Made by a program: the position numbers and the translations under genes. 64,000 bases of DNA from Bacteroidota bacterium (lineage in GTDB: Bacteria; Bacteroidota; Bacteroidia; Chitinophagales; Chitinophagaceae): NCBI GenBank assembly GCA_018266555.1, contig JAFEAF010000001.1:124001-188000 (forward strand). The letters run 5' to 3'. Of the stretch, positions 45,406 through 54,186 are shown piece after piece. Under the pieces are notes generated by a model that ran no database searches, was not told the DNA's origin, and saw only the letters and a list, made by a program, of their open reading frames with translations. Position 1 is the first letter of the stretch. The number at the start of each line of letters is the position of its first letter.

Positions 45406-46011
45406 ATGAAATATCTCTTTAAAATTTTTCTTTCATTAGCCGGTTGTTTGCTGTTAGCAAAGACTAAGCTGCAGGCACAGCCTTTTAACCTTGACGATAG
45501 GGTAGTACCTGTTCAATTGAATCTTGTGGATTATAAAAAAGATAACCCAAAAGAAAAAGGGCGCATCAACGTAACAGATGTATCACAGGAAAAAGAGGAT
45601 ACGATGTATTTCTTTGTACAAGGTTTGAGCATGTATTCTCCTACATATTTCAGCATAAATTCTGCTGATCCAACTGTTCCGATCAATGTGAGGTTGTGTA
45701 AAGACAATTGGCATCAGTTCGACCGGGAAGGGCAAACGGATGAAAAAGGACAGTGGCATGTGAACTTTAAAACAGAAGGCGATTATGGTATCATGGTTAT
45801 CCCGCAAACTAAACCAGCCAAATATACTTTGCTTACCTGGTCAGGGGATGAAGCAAAAAACATCGGAATGACATCACCATTCAAAGCGGGCTCCGTTGAT
45901 TCAGCAGCCAGTAAAGGGTTCTTGCAACAATACCTGTGGTATATTGTCGGCGGAGTTGTTTTATTGATATTGATTTTCTTTTTTCTTGCAAAACGTAAAA
46001 CAAAAAAATAA
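45406..46011 (+). CDS. Exported protein with C-terminal membrane anchor (cluster gene 6)
   Basis: A 201-residue type I membrane protein: signal peptide (to LQAQ), an extracytoplasmic beta-rich domain with Ig/transthyretin-like pattern (FFVQGLSMYSPTYFSI; WHVNFKTEGDYGIMVIP), a linker, one TM helix at about 176-195 (YIVGGVVLLILIFFFLAK) and a basic tail RKTKK. Its stop overlaps the next start by one base, so the two are coupled. The only protein of the set with a clear C-terminal anchor, so perhaps the membrane base of the system (inference). Confidence 0.78.
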   Translation: MKYLFKIFLSLAGCLLLAKTKLQAQPFNLDDRVVPVQLNLVDYKKDNPKEKGRINVTDVSQEKEDTMYFFVQGLSMYSPTYFSINSADPTVPINVRLCKDNWHQFDREGQTDEKGQWHVNFKTEGDYGIMVIPQTKPAKYTLLTWSGDEAKNIGMTSPFKAGSVDSAASKGFLQQYLWYIVGGVVLLILIFFFLAKRKTKK

Positions 46012-46685
46012 TGAAAAAGATATTTTGTATAGCCCTAATATTGGCTGGTGTATTTGTTTGTAAAGCGCAGGAAGATGCCATTACACAATTAGAACAGGGA
46101 GCAGCAGAGCAAAGACAACAGCAACAGCAGGAAAGTAGCGGCAATCAAAGCAGTATGGATGCAGCATTAGGCGGATTAAACCAGTTTTTCAGGATTATGA
46201 GCAGCGTAGATGATTTATATGCTTCATCCAATTCGCTGGCGGGTGGTGAATGTTCGCCGGATTTCAGTACCAGTAACCAGGCCATGATGCCAAGTACCTG
46301 TGGCGGCAATCCTAAATGTAATGAATGCTACACCAGTGCAACAAATGAATTGAATTTTGTTCGCCGCCAGTTGGCCAGGTTAAGTTGTATTTATAACAAC
46401 ACTAAAAATTTTAACCAGTCTGCTATAGCTTTTGGAGATAATGCAAGCGGCATACATGCTGTTACCGGGTTAGCCTGGCAATATGCCCGTGCAGACATTG
46501 TAGCTACATTCAATCATTTTAAAACAACGTATGATAACAAATACCAGGGTTTGATGGGCTCGCTGGAAAAAGCTTTAAAAGCAATCGGCGAATGCGAACA
46601 ACAATACGGGCAACCAGATTGGTACCAGCGGTTCGGATTTATTTATTTTGAATTCATGAAAGATAAATACAGAAGGACCGACTAA
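46011..46685 (+). CDS. Exported cysteine-containing helical protein (cluster gene 7)
   Basis: A 224-residue protein with signal peptide (MKKIFCIALILAGVFVCKAQ) and a Q-rich segment (EQRQQQQQE), then a mostly helical domain with six further cysteines (GGECSPDF; PSTCGGNPKCNECYTSATNEL; RLSCIYNN; GECEQQYG), likely paired in the periplasm. Start overlaps the stop of gene 6 by one base. Unrecognised. Confidence 0.75.
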   Translation: MKKIFCIALILAGVFVCKAQEDAITQLEQGAAEQRQQQQQESSGNQSSMDAALGGLNQFFRIMSSVDDLYASSNSLAGGECSPDFSTSNQAMMPSTCGGNPKCNECYTSATNELNFVRRQLARLSCIYNNTKNFNQSAIAFGDNASGIHAVTGLAWQYARADIVATFNHFKTTYDNKYQGLMGSLEKALKAIGECEQQYGQPDWYQRFGFIYFEFMKDKYRRTD

Positions 46686-46715
46686 TACAAATCAATTAAT
46701 TGTTAAATAACAGAT

Positions 46716-47234
46716 ATGAAACAGCTTTTATTTTCATTCGCCGGATTTTTATTTCTTTCATCTCTTTCTGCTCAAATAGTGCAGCTTTCAAAACAGAAAG
46801 TGGTTACCACAGCAGCAGCTACCCCTATTGCCTTCCGGGCTGCTGCTACTTATATTGGCGGAGAGCCTGTGGCTAATAATACAGAGAAGAAAGTTGATTT
46901 CACAGGTGTTTATTTTGATGAAAATAAAAATTTTTCTATCGCTACCGATGAATTCATCGCCCCTGTTACTGGTATTTACCACTTTGACCTGCGGGTTGGC
47001 TGGCTGCAATTTTCCGCACCCGGTGTAGTCACCTTATTGCTGCGCACTAATTTATATCAGCAGATAGCGGTAAGCTCTGTGCAAACTTCATCCACTACGC
47101 AGATATTCGATTCCAATTTTAGTACACTGCTTAAGCTGAATGCGGGAGATAAGGTTTCTGTTTACGTGAATCAAAATTCAGGGGCACAACAAAAATTTCA
47201 GCAAGTAGTTTTAAGTGGGTTTAAAGTAAATTAA
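46716..47234 (+). CDS. Exported C1q/TNF-like domain protein (cluster gene 8)
   Basis: A 172-residue protein: signal peptide (MKQLLFSFAGFLFLSSLSAQ) and one C1q-like jelly-roll domain. The pattern is good: PIAFRAAATYIGG, VDFTGVYFDENKNFS, EFIAPVTGIYHFDLRVGW, and LNAGDKVSVYVNQNSG...VVLSGFKVN at the end. Bacterial C1q-like proteins probably trimerise and act as surface binding modules. It ends the exported cluster and converges with yebC. Confidence 0.85.
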   Translation: MKQLLFSFAGFLFLSSLSAQIVQLSKQKVVTTAAATPIAFRAAATYIGGEPVANNTEKKVDFTGVYFDENKNFSIATDEFIAPVTGIYHFDLRVGWLQFSAPGVVTLLLRTNLYQQIAVSSVQTSSTTQIFDSNFSTLLKLNAGDKVSVYVNQNSGAQQKFQQVVLSGFKVN

Positions 47235-47244
47235 ATAATCGTTA

Positions 47245-47967
47245 TCAGCCCATGTTGTGAAATACTTTTTGCACATCCTCATCTTGTTCCAGCCGTTCGA
47301 TTAACTTACTTACGTCTTCTGCTTGTGTATCAGTGACCGGAACCGTTGAAGTTGGTATCCATTCTACTTCAGCGCTGATAGGAGTAATATTTTTTTCTTC
47401 CAGTGCTTTTTGCATATTTCCAAAATCATTAAAGGCAACACGAACTACAAGCACCGGTTCACCATGTTCGCCGCTTCCTTCTCCTAATTCTTCCAGGCCA
47501 TGATCAATTAATTCTAATTCCAGGTCTTCCGTATTCAATCCCTCAGGTTTTAATTTGAATACTCCCATTTTTTTGAATTGAAAAGAAACGCTTCCGCTAT
47601 TTCCTAATGCGCCGCCGCCTTTATTAAAATGAGATTTAATATTCGCAACCGTTCTTACATGATTATCCGTTGCCGTTTCTACTAACAATGCTACACCATG
47701 CGGAGCATACCCTTCGTAAAGGATTTCATCATAGCTTTCCATTTCTTTACCCATCGCTCTTTTGATAGCAGCCTCTACACGATCCTTGGGCATGTTTACA
47801 CTCTTGGCGTTTTGAAAACAGCGGCGTAGTGCAGGATTGGTATTCGGATCGGGGCCACCGGATTTTACAGCTATGGCAATTTCTTTTCCGATACGTGTAA
47901 ATTGTTTGGCCATCCGGTCCCAGCGGGCAAACATGGTGGCTTTTCTTACTTCAAAAATTCTTCCCAT
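47245..47967 (-). CDS. yebC: YebC/PmpR-family protein (translation or transcription factor)
   Basis: A 240-residue member of the YebC family with the typical N-terminus [29 protein letters not shown], the conserved [14 protein letters not shown] and [19 protein letters not shown] motifs, and [18 protein letters not shown]. YebC proteins have been described as DNA-binding regulators and as ribosome-associated factors that relieve stalling at proline-rich stretches. It stands alone, with an exact -7 element 55 bases upstream. Confidence 0.95.
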   Translation of the reverse strand: MGRIFEVRKATMFARWDRMAKQFTRIGKEIAIAVKSGGPDPNTNPALRRCFQNAKSVNMPKDRVEAAIKRAMGKEMESYDEILYEGYAPHGVALLVETATDNHVRTVANIKSHFNKGGGALGNSGSVSFQFKKMGVFKLKPEGLNTEDLELELIDHGLEELGEGSGEHGEPVLVVRVAFNDFGNMQKALEEKNITPISAEVEWIPTSTVPVTDTQAEDVSKLIERLEQDEDVQKVFHNMG

Positions 47968-48021
47968 GAGATGATATTCTTTAAATCAAATTAGATTATA
48001 TTCAACAGAACATTAGGGTTG

Positions 48022-48029
48022 CAAATTTA
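48022..48029 (-). promoter_or_regulatory. Bacteroidota -7 promoter element for yebC
   Basis: Minus-strand TAAATTTG, exact TAnnTTTG, giving a leader of about 50 bases before the ATG at 47967. No exact -33 element is seen. It lies just after the terminator of the permease gene. Confidence 0.5.
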
Positions 48030-48042
48030 TGTCAATAGCATT

Positions 48043-48068
48043 AAAAAAAAGTCCCGCATGTGCAGGAC
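48043..48068 (-). terminator. Intrinsic terminator of the amino-acid permease gene
   Basis: On the minus strand GTCCTGCACATGCGGGAC (48068-48051) forms a hairpin of two short stems with one internal mismatch, followed by eight T residues (48050-48043). It begins 10 bases after the permease stop. Confidence 0.75.
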
Positions 48069-48077
48069 AAAAATCAA

Positions 48078-49598
48078 TTATTCAAAATTGGATGCTTTGG
48101 GTAATGCATCACCCGGTGATTGTAGTTTGCTATTCTTTCGGCTGTAGGCGAAATAAATCACTAATCCAAGTATCATCCATATTAAGGCACTGAGTAAAGT
48201 CTCTCCGGGTAAACCAACAATCATTGCTGCACATACAAGCATACCGAGAATTGGAACTAATGGAACCAACGGTGTTTTGAATGGGCGTTTTAGCCCAGGT
48301 TCTTTTTTGCGTAAGATCATTACACCTAAACATACCAGCACAAAAGCAAACAAAGTACCTATCGATGTAAGATCGCCCGCTACACTTACAGGTACAAAAG
48401 CTGCAAATAATCCTACAAATACAAACAATACCATATTGCTTTTATACGGAGTGCGGAATTTAGGATGAAGATCTGAGAAAATTTTTGGCAGCAATCCATC
48501 CGATGACATAGTATAAAATACTCTCGACTGCCCCATAAGCATTACCAAAATTACAGAGGAGAAGCCGAGCAGGATGGCGAATGATACTAATTTGGCAAGC
48601 CATCCAAAGTTTGTCATGTAATGTTGAATAGCATAAGCAACAGAAGCTTCTTTCCCGGCTTTAACGAAATCTGTGTAAGGAGCTACGCCTGTCAACACGT
48701 AAGAGAATAAAATATAAAGTACAGTACAAATTGCCAGCGAGCCTAAAATTCCTATTGGCATATCTTTTTTTGGATTTTTTGCCTCCTGGGCAGTAGTAGA
48801 TACGGCATCGAATCCAATGAAGGCAAAAAATACAATTCCGGCACCAGTTAACACGCCTCCCCAGCCGTGTCGGAAGAAATCCGTGTATGTATATTCAGAA
48901 CCATTCGGTAATATGGCTGGTGGTGCATCTGCCGGAATAAGATAATGTGCATGATTGGCGGGGTTTATAAAATTCCATCCAATGACAATAAAAACAATAA
49001 CAATACTCACTTTAATGATCACAATGATCATATTCACTCTTGCGGATTCCTGAGTTCCTTTGATAAGTAATAATGAAAGCAAAAGTAAAATGAATAAGGC
49101 CGGAATATTCATGATGCCATGGTGCATGACTCCGCTTGTATCTTTAAACGATTCAAAGGGAGAGTGGCACCATTCATACGGGATACTTTTTCCAACAAGA
49201 ATATTCAGATACTCACTCCAGGAAATTGAAACGGTTGCTGCACCCAATGCATATTCAAGTATCAATGCCCATCCAATAATCCATGCTATCAATTCTCCCA
49301 TAGTAGCATAGGCATACGTATAAGCGCTGCCTGCTATGGGTATCATAGATGCAAATTCTGCATAGCATAAACCTGCAAAGGCACATCCGATTGCTGCTAC
49401 AATAAATGAAAGCGTTACTGCAGGCCCTGCATGTTCGCCTGCTGCTGCAGCTGTGCGAACAAATAAACCTGCACCAATAATAGCACCTATACCCAGCGCT
49501 ACTAAGTTGCCGGCGTTCAAAGTCTTTTTTAAGCCTTTGTCAGAACTGTCTGCCTGTGCAAGTAAGGTATTGATTGATTTTTTTGCAAATAGACTCAT
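48078..49598 (-). CDS. APC-superfamily amino-acid permease, cationic amino-acid transporter type
   Basis: A 506-residue, about 12-13-TM permease from ATG 49598, which gives the typical CAT-family N-terminus MSLFAKKSINTLL; the frame continues upstream to 49661 without support. Motifs: NLVALGIGAIIGAGLFVRTAAAA (TM1), FAGLCYAEFASMIPIAGSAYTYAYATMGEL, FFAFIGFDAVSTTAQEAKNPKKDMP and the C-terminal KRPFKTPLVPLVPILGM. It probably imports basic or neutral amino acids; exact substrate unknown. Confidence 0.92.
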   Translation of the reverse strand: MSLFAKKSINTLLAQADSSDKGLKKTLNAGNLVALGIGAIIGAGLFVRTAAAAGEHAGPAVTLSFIVAAIGCAFAGLCYAEFASMIPIAGSAYTYAYATMGELIAWIIGWALILEYALGAATVSISWSEYLNILVGKSIPYEWCHSPFESFKDTSGVMHHGIMNIPALFILLLLSLLLIKGTQESARVNMIIVIIKVSIVIVFIVIGWNFINPANHAHYLIPADAPPAILPNGSEYTYTDFFRHGWGGVLTGAGIVFFAFIGFDAVSTTAQEAKNPKKDMPIGILGSLAICTVLYILFSYVLTGVAPYTDFVKAGKEASVAYAIQHYMTNFGWLAKLVSFAILLGFSSVILVMLMGQSRVFYTMSSDGLLPKIFSDLHPKFRTPYKSNMVLFVFVGLFAAFVPVSVAGDLTSIGTLFAFVLVCLGVMILRKKEPGLKRPFKTPLVPLVPILGMLVCAAMIVGLPGETLLSALIWMILGLVIYFAYSRKNSKLQSPGDALPKASNFE

Positions 49599-49748
49599 AA
49601 TCTGGTTGGTTATAGTTTGGAATAGTTCGTAAAATAAAGAATTATTCATTTCAGGCAACAAATCTTTTACAGAATAGGAGATTTAAAGGATAAAACTTCA
49701 AACAGTCGTTATTTTTTCCGATTTTCGGCAATCTTTTGCCCTTGCTGA

Positions 49749-51002
49749 ATGAAAAAGAACCAACTGACATTATGGATTTTTATTGCCATGATTTTTGGAA
49801 TCGGAGTAGGATATTTTGTCCATCAGAATTATCCGGCTGATACTATAAAAACATTTGCCACTAACAGCAACCTGCTTACTACAATTTTCCTCCGGTTGGT
49901 TCAAATGATCATTGCTCCTTTGGTATTCTGCACACTTGTTGTCGGCATATCTAAACTAGGCGATCTGAAAACAGTTGGCAGAGTGGGCGGTAAAGCATTA
50001 CTCTGGTTTATTTCCGCATCGCTGATCAGTTTATTGATTGGTTTAATTTTAGTAAATATATTTCAACCGGGCCGGGGTATTGACCTTAGCCTTGGTGATA
50101 CTTCGGGTGCTAAAGAATTAGTTGGTAAAACTCAGGAGTTTTCCATCAGTAAATTTGTGGAACATGTTTTTCCAAAAAGTATTGTGGATGCAATGGCTAC
50201 TAACGAGATTCTTCAGATTGTAGTCTTCAGCATTTTTTTTGGAGTAGCAGCTACCGCTTTACATGATTACGCAAAACCTGTAATCAAAGCGCTGGATGCT
50301 GCATCTCATATCATTTTAAAAATGGTTGGGTATGTAATGAATTTTGCACCACTAGGCGTTTTTGGAGCTATTGCAGCTTCAGTAGCAAAGCTGGGTTTTA
50401 AAATTTTCAATTTTTATGGTCCCTATCTTTTATATTTCATGTTTGGTATTGCAGTGCTCTGGATAATTTTACTGGGTGTGGGATACCTCATTTTGGGAAA
50501 CAGGTTGCGGGGTTTATTAAAAAGAATTACACAACCTTTACTGATTGCTTTCAGCACGACCAGCAGCGAGGCCGTTTTCCCAAAGCTTACCGAAGAGTTA
50601 GAACGATTCGGTTGCAAGGATAAAATAGTAGCGTTTGTTTTACCATTAGGCTATTCATTTAACCTTGATGGCAGCATGATGTATATGACTTTCGCCAGCC
50701 TGGCTATAGCTCAGGCTAATGGAATGCAGATGGATCTGGGTACGCAAATAACCATGCTGCTGGTGTTGATGTTAACCAGTAAAGGAATAGCAGGAGTACC
50801 CAGGGCATCATTAGTTGTCGTTATGGCAACCTGCTCCATGTTCAAAATACCACCGGAAAGTATTGCATTAATTTTACCGATTGATCATATTTGCGATATG
50901 TTCCGAACAATGACAAACGTGGTAGGCAATGCACTTGCTACTACTGCTGTGAGCAAATGGGAAGGCGCATTAATACATGGTCATACAGATCACCAGAATT
51001 AA
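49749..51002 (+). CDS. Dicarboxylate/amino-acid:cation symporter (DAACS/GltP type)
   Basis: A 417-residue glutamate-transporter homologue. Elements: FLRLVQMIIAPLVFCTLVVGISKLGDL, the serine-rich re-entrant loop FSTTSSEAVFPKL (HP1; usually SSSAATLP), the cation motif FNLDGSMMYMTFASL (NMDGT in most relatives, NLDGS here) and KGIAGVPRASLVV (HP2), then ILPIDHICDMFRTMTNVVGNALA. The S-E instead of S-A in HP1 is seen in several Bacteroidota members. It imports C4-dicarboxylates or acidic amino acids with sodium or protons. DedA follows 10 bases later. Confidence 0.93.
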   Translation: MKKNQLTLWIFIAMIFGIGVGYFVHQNYPADTIKTFATNSNLLTTIFLRLVQMIIAPLVFCTLVVGISKLGDLKTVGRVGGKALLWFISASLISLLIGLILVNIFQPGRGIDLSLGDTSGAKELVGKTQEFSISKFVEHVFPKSIVDAMATNEILQIVVFSIFFGVAATALHDYAKPVIKALDAASHIILKMVGYVMNFAPLGVFGAIAASVAKLGFKIFNFYGPYLLYFMFGIAVLWIILLGVGYLILGNRLRGLLKRITQPLLIAFSTTSSEAVFPKLTEELERFGCKDKIVAFVLPLGYSFNLDGSMMYMTFASLAIAQANGMQMDLGTQITMLLVLMLTSKGIAGVPRASLVVVMATCSMFKIPPESIALILPIDHICDMFRTMTNVVGNALATTAVSKWEGALIHGHTDHQN

Positions 51003-51012
51003 TAAATAAATT

Positions 51013-51684
51013 ATGGACGGTAATAAGGGATTTATTCAGCAGTTTATCGAATGGATTATTCAATATGGCGGATTGTATGTACTGCTGTTAGTGGTATTTG
51101 CGGAAACTGGTTTGTTCATTGGCTTTTTCCTTCCGGGAGATTCACTATTATTTGCTGCAGGAATATACGCTGACGACCTGGCTAAAGAATTTTTTAATGT
51201 GCATTGGAGCATTGTTATGATTATGGTGATCATGGCATCTGTATTGGGAAACTATGTAGGATTTTGGTTTGGGTATAAAGCAGGCCCGCTGCTGTATGAA
51301 CGTAAGGATAGCTGGCTATTTAAAAAGAAACATCTGTTGAAAGCAAAAGCATTTTATGATAAGTACGGGAAACTCACTGTTTTCTTTGCAAAATTCCTTC
51401 CTTTCATCAGAACCTTTGCTCCCATTGTGGCAGGAATGGTAAAAATGAATAAAGCTGTCTTTACATTTTATAATGTATTGGGAAGCATTTGCTGGGTATC
51501 TTCTATGATGTTGGGCGGGCATTTTTTACAACGATGGGTTTTGAAAAAGTATAATTTCAATCTTAAAGACCATATCGAGGCTATTACAATTATTATTATT
51601 TTGATTACTACCTTGCCGGTACTATATAAAATATTTTTTGGACGTAAGCAGGAGGGTGAAGAACCTCCTGTTACAAATCTGTAA
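51013..51684 (+). CDS. DedA-family membrane protein
   Basis: A 223-residue inner-membrane protein of the DedA/SNARE-associated (VTT) family, implicated in recycling undecaprenyl-phosphate and phospholipids across the membrane. Signature pieces: FAETGLFIGFFLPGDSLLFAAGIY, GNYVGFWFGYKAGPLLYERKDSWLFKKKHLLKAKAFYDKYGKLTVFFAKFLPFIRTFAPIVAGMVKM split over the usual loops (F-x-R-x-x-x-P/G region intact). It sits between the symporter and an MFS gene, probably in one transcript. Confidence 0.93.
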   Translation: MDGNKGFIQQFIEWIIQYGGLYVLLLVVFAETGLFIGFFLPGDSLLFAAGIYADDLAKEFFNVHWSIVMIMVIMASVLGNYVGFWFGYKAGPLLYERKDSWLFKKKHLLKAKAFYDKYGKLTVFFAKFLPFIRTFAPIVAGMVKMNKAVFTFYNVLGSICWVSSMMLGGHFLQRWVLKKYNFNLKDHIEAITIIIILITTLPVLYKIFFGRKQEGEEPPVTNL

Positions 51685-51685
51685 T

Positions 51686-52930
51686 ATGTATCAGTCTGAA
51701 CATCGTTCCAGCTCCATTTTTAATATGGCCGTAATAGTGGCAGCGCTTGGTTATTTCGTTGACATTTATGATTTATTATTATTTACCATTGTAAAAGCGC
51801 CCAGCATGAGGGCTGTTGGTTCTACAGATGCTACGATGCTGGTGGATAGTACACACGTTATCAATTTACAAATGATCGGATTGTTATTGGGTGGTATCAT
51901 CTGGGGTGTATTAGGAGATAAAAAAGGAAGATTATCAGTTTTATTCGGTTCTATTATTTTGTATTCCATTGCAAATTTTTTAACGGGGTATGTTCAGACG
52001 GTGGATCATTATGCCTGGTGTCGTTTTGCTGCAGGGCTTGGGTTAGCCGGTGAATTAGGTGCTGGCATCACTTTGGTAACAGAGTTCATGCCACAAAGCA
52101 AAAGAGGTTTAGGAACATCCATGGTAGCCGGTATAGGATTAAGCGGCGCTGTGGCAGCCTATTTCACTTTCTTTATTACCAATCATGATTGGCGTTTGTG
52201 TTATAAGATCGGTGGCTGCCTGGGAATTGTATTATTATTTCTTCGCATCGCCGTTGTAGAATCCGGAATGTATAACCAGGTAAAACAATTAAACATAGCC
52301 CGTGGAAATTTCTTTATGTTTTTTACAAACTGGAAACGGTTTAGAAAATATATACTTGCCATTCTCATTGGTTTGCCCACCTGGTATGTAGTTGGCATTG
52401 CCGTGAACCAGAGTGATAAGTTTGCCGGGCAATTATATGGCAGCACCACGGTAGATTCAGGAAGAGCTATCATGTTTGCTTATGCAGCTATTGCATTGGG
52501 TGATATCGTAGTAGGATTCATTTGCCAGTATTTTAAAAGCAGGAAAAAAGGGTTAATGCTTTATTATATTCTTTGTATTGCATCCTTGGTTTTATTTTTC
52601 AGCCCTTTTAATAATTCTGATACCAGGATGTATTGGATTTGTGCCTTACTGGGTTTCAGCACAGGTTTTTGGGCTATTTTTATTACGATGGGAGCCGAAC
52701 AGTTCGGAACAAATCTACGGGCAACAGCAGCAACAACTATTCCTAATATGGTTCGGGGTTCTTTGCCATTAATCAACCTGATGTTTTTAAACCTGTTTCA
52801 AAAAAACTGGCAATGGCCGCTTGTTAAAAGTGGAATTGTTACGGCAACGGTGGTGATGATAGTTACACTTATTGCTTTTTATTTTACAGAAGAAACATAT
52901 TATAAGGATTTAAATTACGTGGAATCGTGA
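51686..52930 (+). CDS. MFS transporter, sugar/metabolite-type
   Basis: A 414-residue, 12-TM major facilitator from ATG 51686, one base after the DedA stop; a TTG start at 51638 inside dedA is less likely. The motif-A loop GDKKGRLSVLFGSIILYS and RFAAGLGLAGELGAGITLVTEFMPQSKRG (sugar-transporter-type PESPR-like region) are clear, with N-terminal VDIYDLLLF. It resembles the metabolite:H+ symporter (MHS)/sialate-type groups; the substrate cannot be told. Confidence 0.9.
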   Translation: MYQSEHRSSSIFNMAVIVAALGYFVDIYDLLLFTIVKAPSMRAVGSTDATMLVDSTHVINLQMIGLLLGGIIWGVLGDKKGRLSVLFGSIILYSIANFLTGYVQTVDHYAWCRFAAGLGLAGELGAGITLVTEFMPQSKRGLGTSMVAGIGLSGAVAAYFTFFITNHDWRLCYKIGGCLGIVLLFLRIAVVESGMYNQVKQLNIARGNFFMFFTNWKRFRKYILAILIGLPTWYVVGIAVNQSDKFAGQLYGSTTVDSGRAIMFAYAAIALGDIVVGFICQYFKSRKKGLMLYYILCIASLVLFFSPFNNSDTRMYWICALLGFSTGFWAIFITMGAEQFGTNLRATAATTIPNMVRGSLPLINLMFLNLFQKNWQWPLVKSGIVTATVVMIVTLIAFYFTEETYYKDLNYVES

Positions 52931-52997
52931 CTCTAAGATTATTTATCTTCAATCTTTCTGATTAATAATTAAGCCAGGTAATTATTAATTCAAAATC

Positions 52998-54002
52998 ATG
53001 AAATTCCTCATCATCCGATTATCTTCAATTGGCGATATCGTTTTGACAACGCCGGTGATTCGCTGTTTAAAAAAACAAGTGAAGGGAGCCGAGATTCATT
53101 TTTTAGTGAAAAGAGCATTTTATCCGGTTATACAGCACAATCCTTATATTGATAAAATACATGTATTGGATCATAGCCTGGAATTAATAATGCACGAACT
53201 CAACGATGAGAACTTCGATTATATTATTGACCTGCATCATAATATTAGAACATTGCAAATCAAAAACAGGCTGCAAAAAAAATCTTTTTCATTCCATAAG
53301 CTCAATATTGAAAAATATTTGTATACCGGGTTTAAAATAAATATACTTCCTGATATACATATTGTGGACCGCTACCTGAAAACAGTAGAATCATTTGGGG
53401 TAAAAAATGACGGAGCAGGATTGGATTATTTTATTGGTACACAGGGTGGAATTGGTAAAGATGATATTCCCATTTCCCATTCCGCTGGTTTCATTTCCTG
53501 TGTAATTGGCGCTGCACATGGTACCAAGAAATTGCCTGTTCATAAATGGAAAGAGTTTTGCGAACGTATAAACCATCCTGTTCTTTTATTGGGAGGAAAA
53601 CAGGATGCAGGCATGGCTGATGAAATTGTTTCAGTAGATCCGATAAAAATTTATAATGCCTGTGGCAAATTCAGCATCAATGAGAGTGCTGAACTGGTGC
53701 GCAGGTCAATAGTGATAGTCAGTAATGATACTGGTTTGATGCATATTGCTGCTGCATTTAAAAAGCCGGTTGTTTCATTATGGGGAAATACAGTTCCCTC
53801 ATTTGGAATGTATCCATATTATGGTGAAAAATTTTTAGTAGTTCAACAGGAAATACCTTATTCCATTTTGCAGGTAAAAAAGCTTTGGTGCCGGCCCTGT
53901 TCTAAAATCGGGTACAAAAAATGCCCGTTAGGCCATTTTAAATGCATGGAGAAAATCAAAACAGAAGATATTATTAGCGCTGTACAAAAGTGGCTTAAAT
54001 AA
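52998..54002 (+). CDS. Glycosyltransferase family 9 (heptosyltransferase-like)
   Basis: A 334-residue GT-B enzyme. N-terminal motif FLIIRLSSIGDIVLTTPVIRCLKKQ is the GT9 hallmark; YIIDLHHNIRTL, GAAHGTKKLPVHKWKEFCERI, VLLGGKQDAGMADEI and SNDTGLMHIAAAFKKPVVSLWGNT form the ADP-heptose-type donor site. Such enzymes add heptose or related sugars to lipopolysaccharide core or other surface glycans. It has a Cys-rich tail (CRPCSKIGYKKCPLGHFKCM) seen in many GT9 proteins. Stand-alone gene. Confidence 0.94.
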   Translation: MKFLIIRLSSIGDIVLTTPVIRCLKKQVKGAEIHFLVKRAFYPVIQHNPYIDKIHVLDHSLELIMHELNDENFDYIIDLHHNIRTLQIKNRLQKKSFSFHKLNIEKYLYTGFKINILPDIHIVDRYLKTVESFGVKNDGAGLDYFIGTQGGIGKDDIPISHSAGFISCVIGAAHGTKKLPVHKWKEFCERINHPVLLLGGKQDAGMADEIVSVDPIKIYNACGKFSINESAELVRRSIVIVSNDTGLMHIAAAFKKPVVSLWGNTVPSFGMYPYYGEKFLVVQQEIPYSILQVKKLWCRPCSKIGYKKCPLGHFKCMEKIKTEDIISAVQKWLK

Positions 54003-54025
54003 AAAAGCTTTGCACAAGGCAAAGC
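54001..54025 (-). terminator. Intrinsic terminator of a small leftward transcription unit
   Basis: GCTTTGC (54007-54013) and GCAAAGC (54019-54025) form a 7-bp stem with a 5-base loop. Only on the minus strand is it followed by a run of six T. Its orientation fits the 36-codon frame at 54076-54186 on the minus strand rather than the GT9 gene. Confidence 0.65.
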
Positions 54026-54075
54026 AAGTCCTGTTTCCATTGAGAAAAAATGAAATTATTTTTACTTCAGTTGGA

Positions 54076-54186
54076 TTATTTTCCCAGCGTAAGAATGAAA
54101 GTTACAACTATAGCAGTAACAATAACAGCAATAGTAATGGCACCCTGCACATCAGGATTGTGGAGAAAAGAGTAGACTTTTTTCAT
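54076..54186 (-). CDS. Small single-TM membrane protein (36 residues)
   Basis: An ATG at 54186 opens a 36-codon frame ending TAA at 54076. The peptide begins MKKVYSFLHNPDVQG and continues as one hydrophobic helix (AITIAVIVTAIVVTFILTLGK), ending with a single lysine. It is the only sensible frame in a 530-base gap and has its own -7 element (54298-54305) and terminator (54001-54025), so it looks like a complete small transcription unit. The sense of the low-complexity plus-strand frame over the same bases is explained by this gene. Function unknown; candidates are a regulator of a membrane complex or a type I toxin-like peptide. Confidence 0.6.
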   Translation of the reverse strand: MKKVYSFLHNPDVQGAITIAVIVTAIVVTFILTLGK

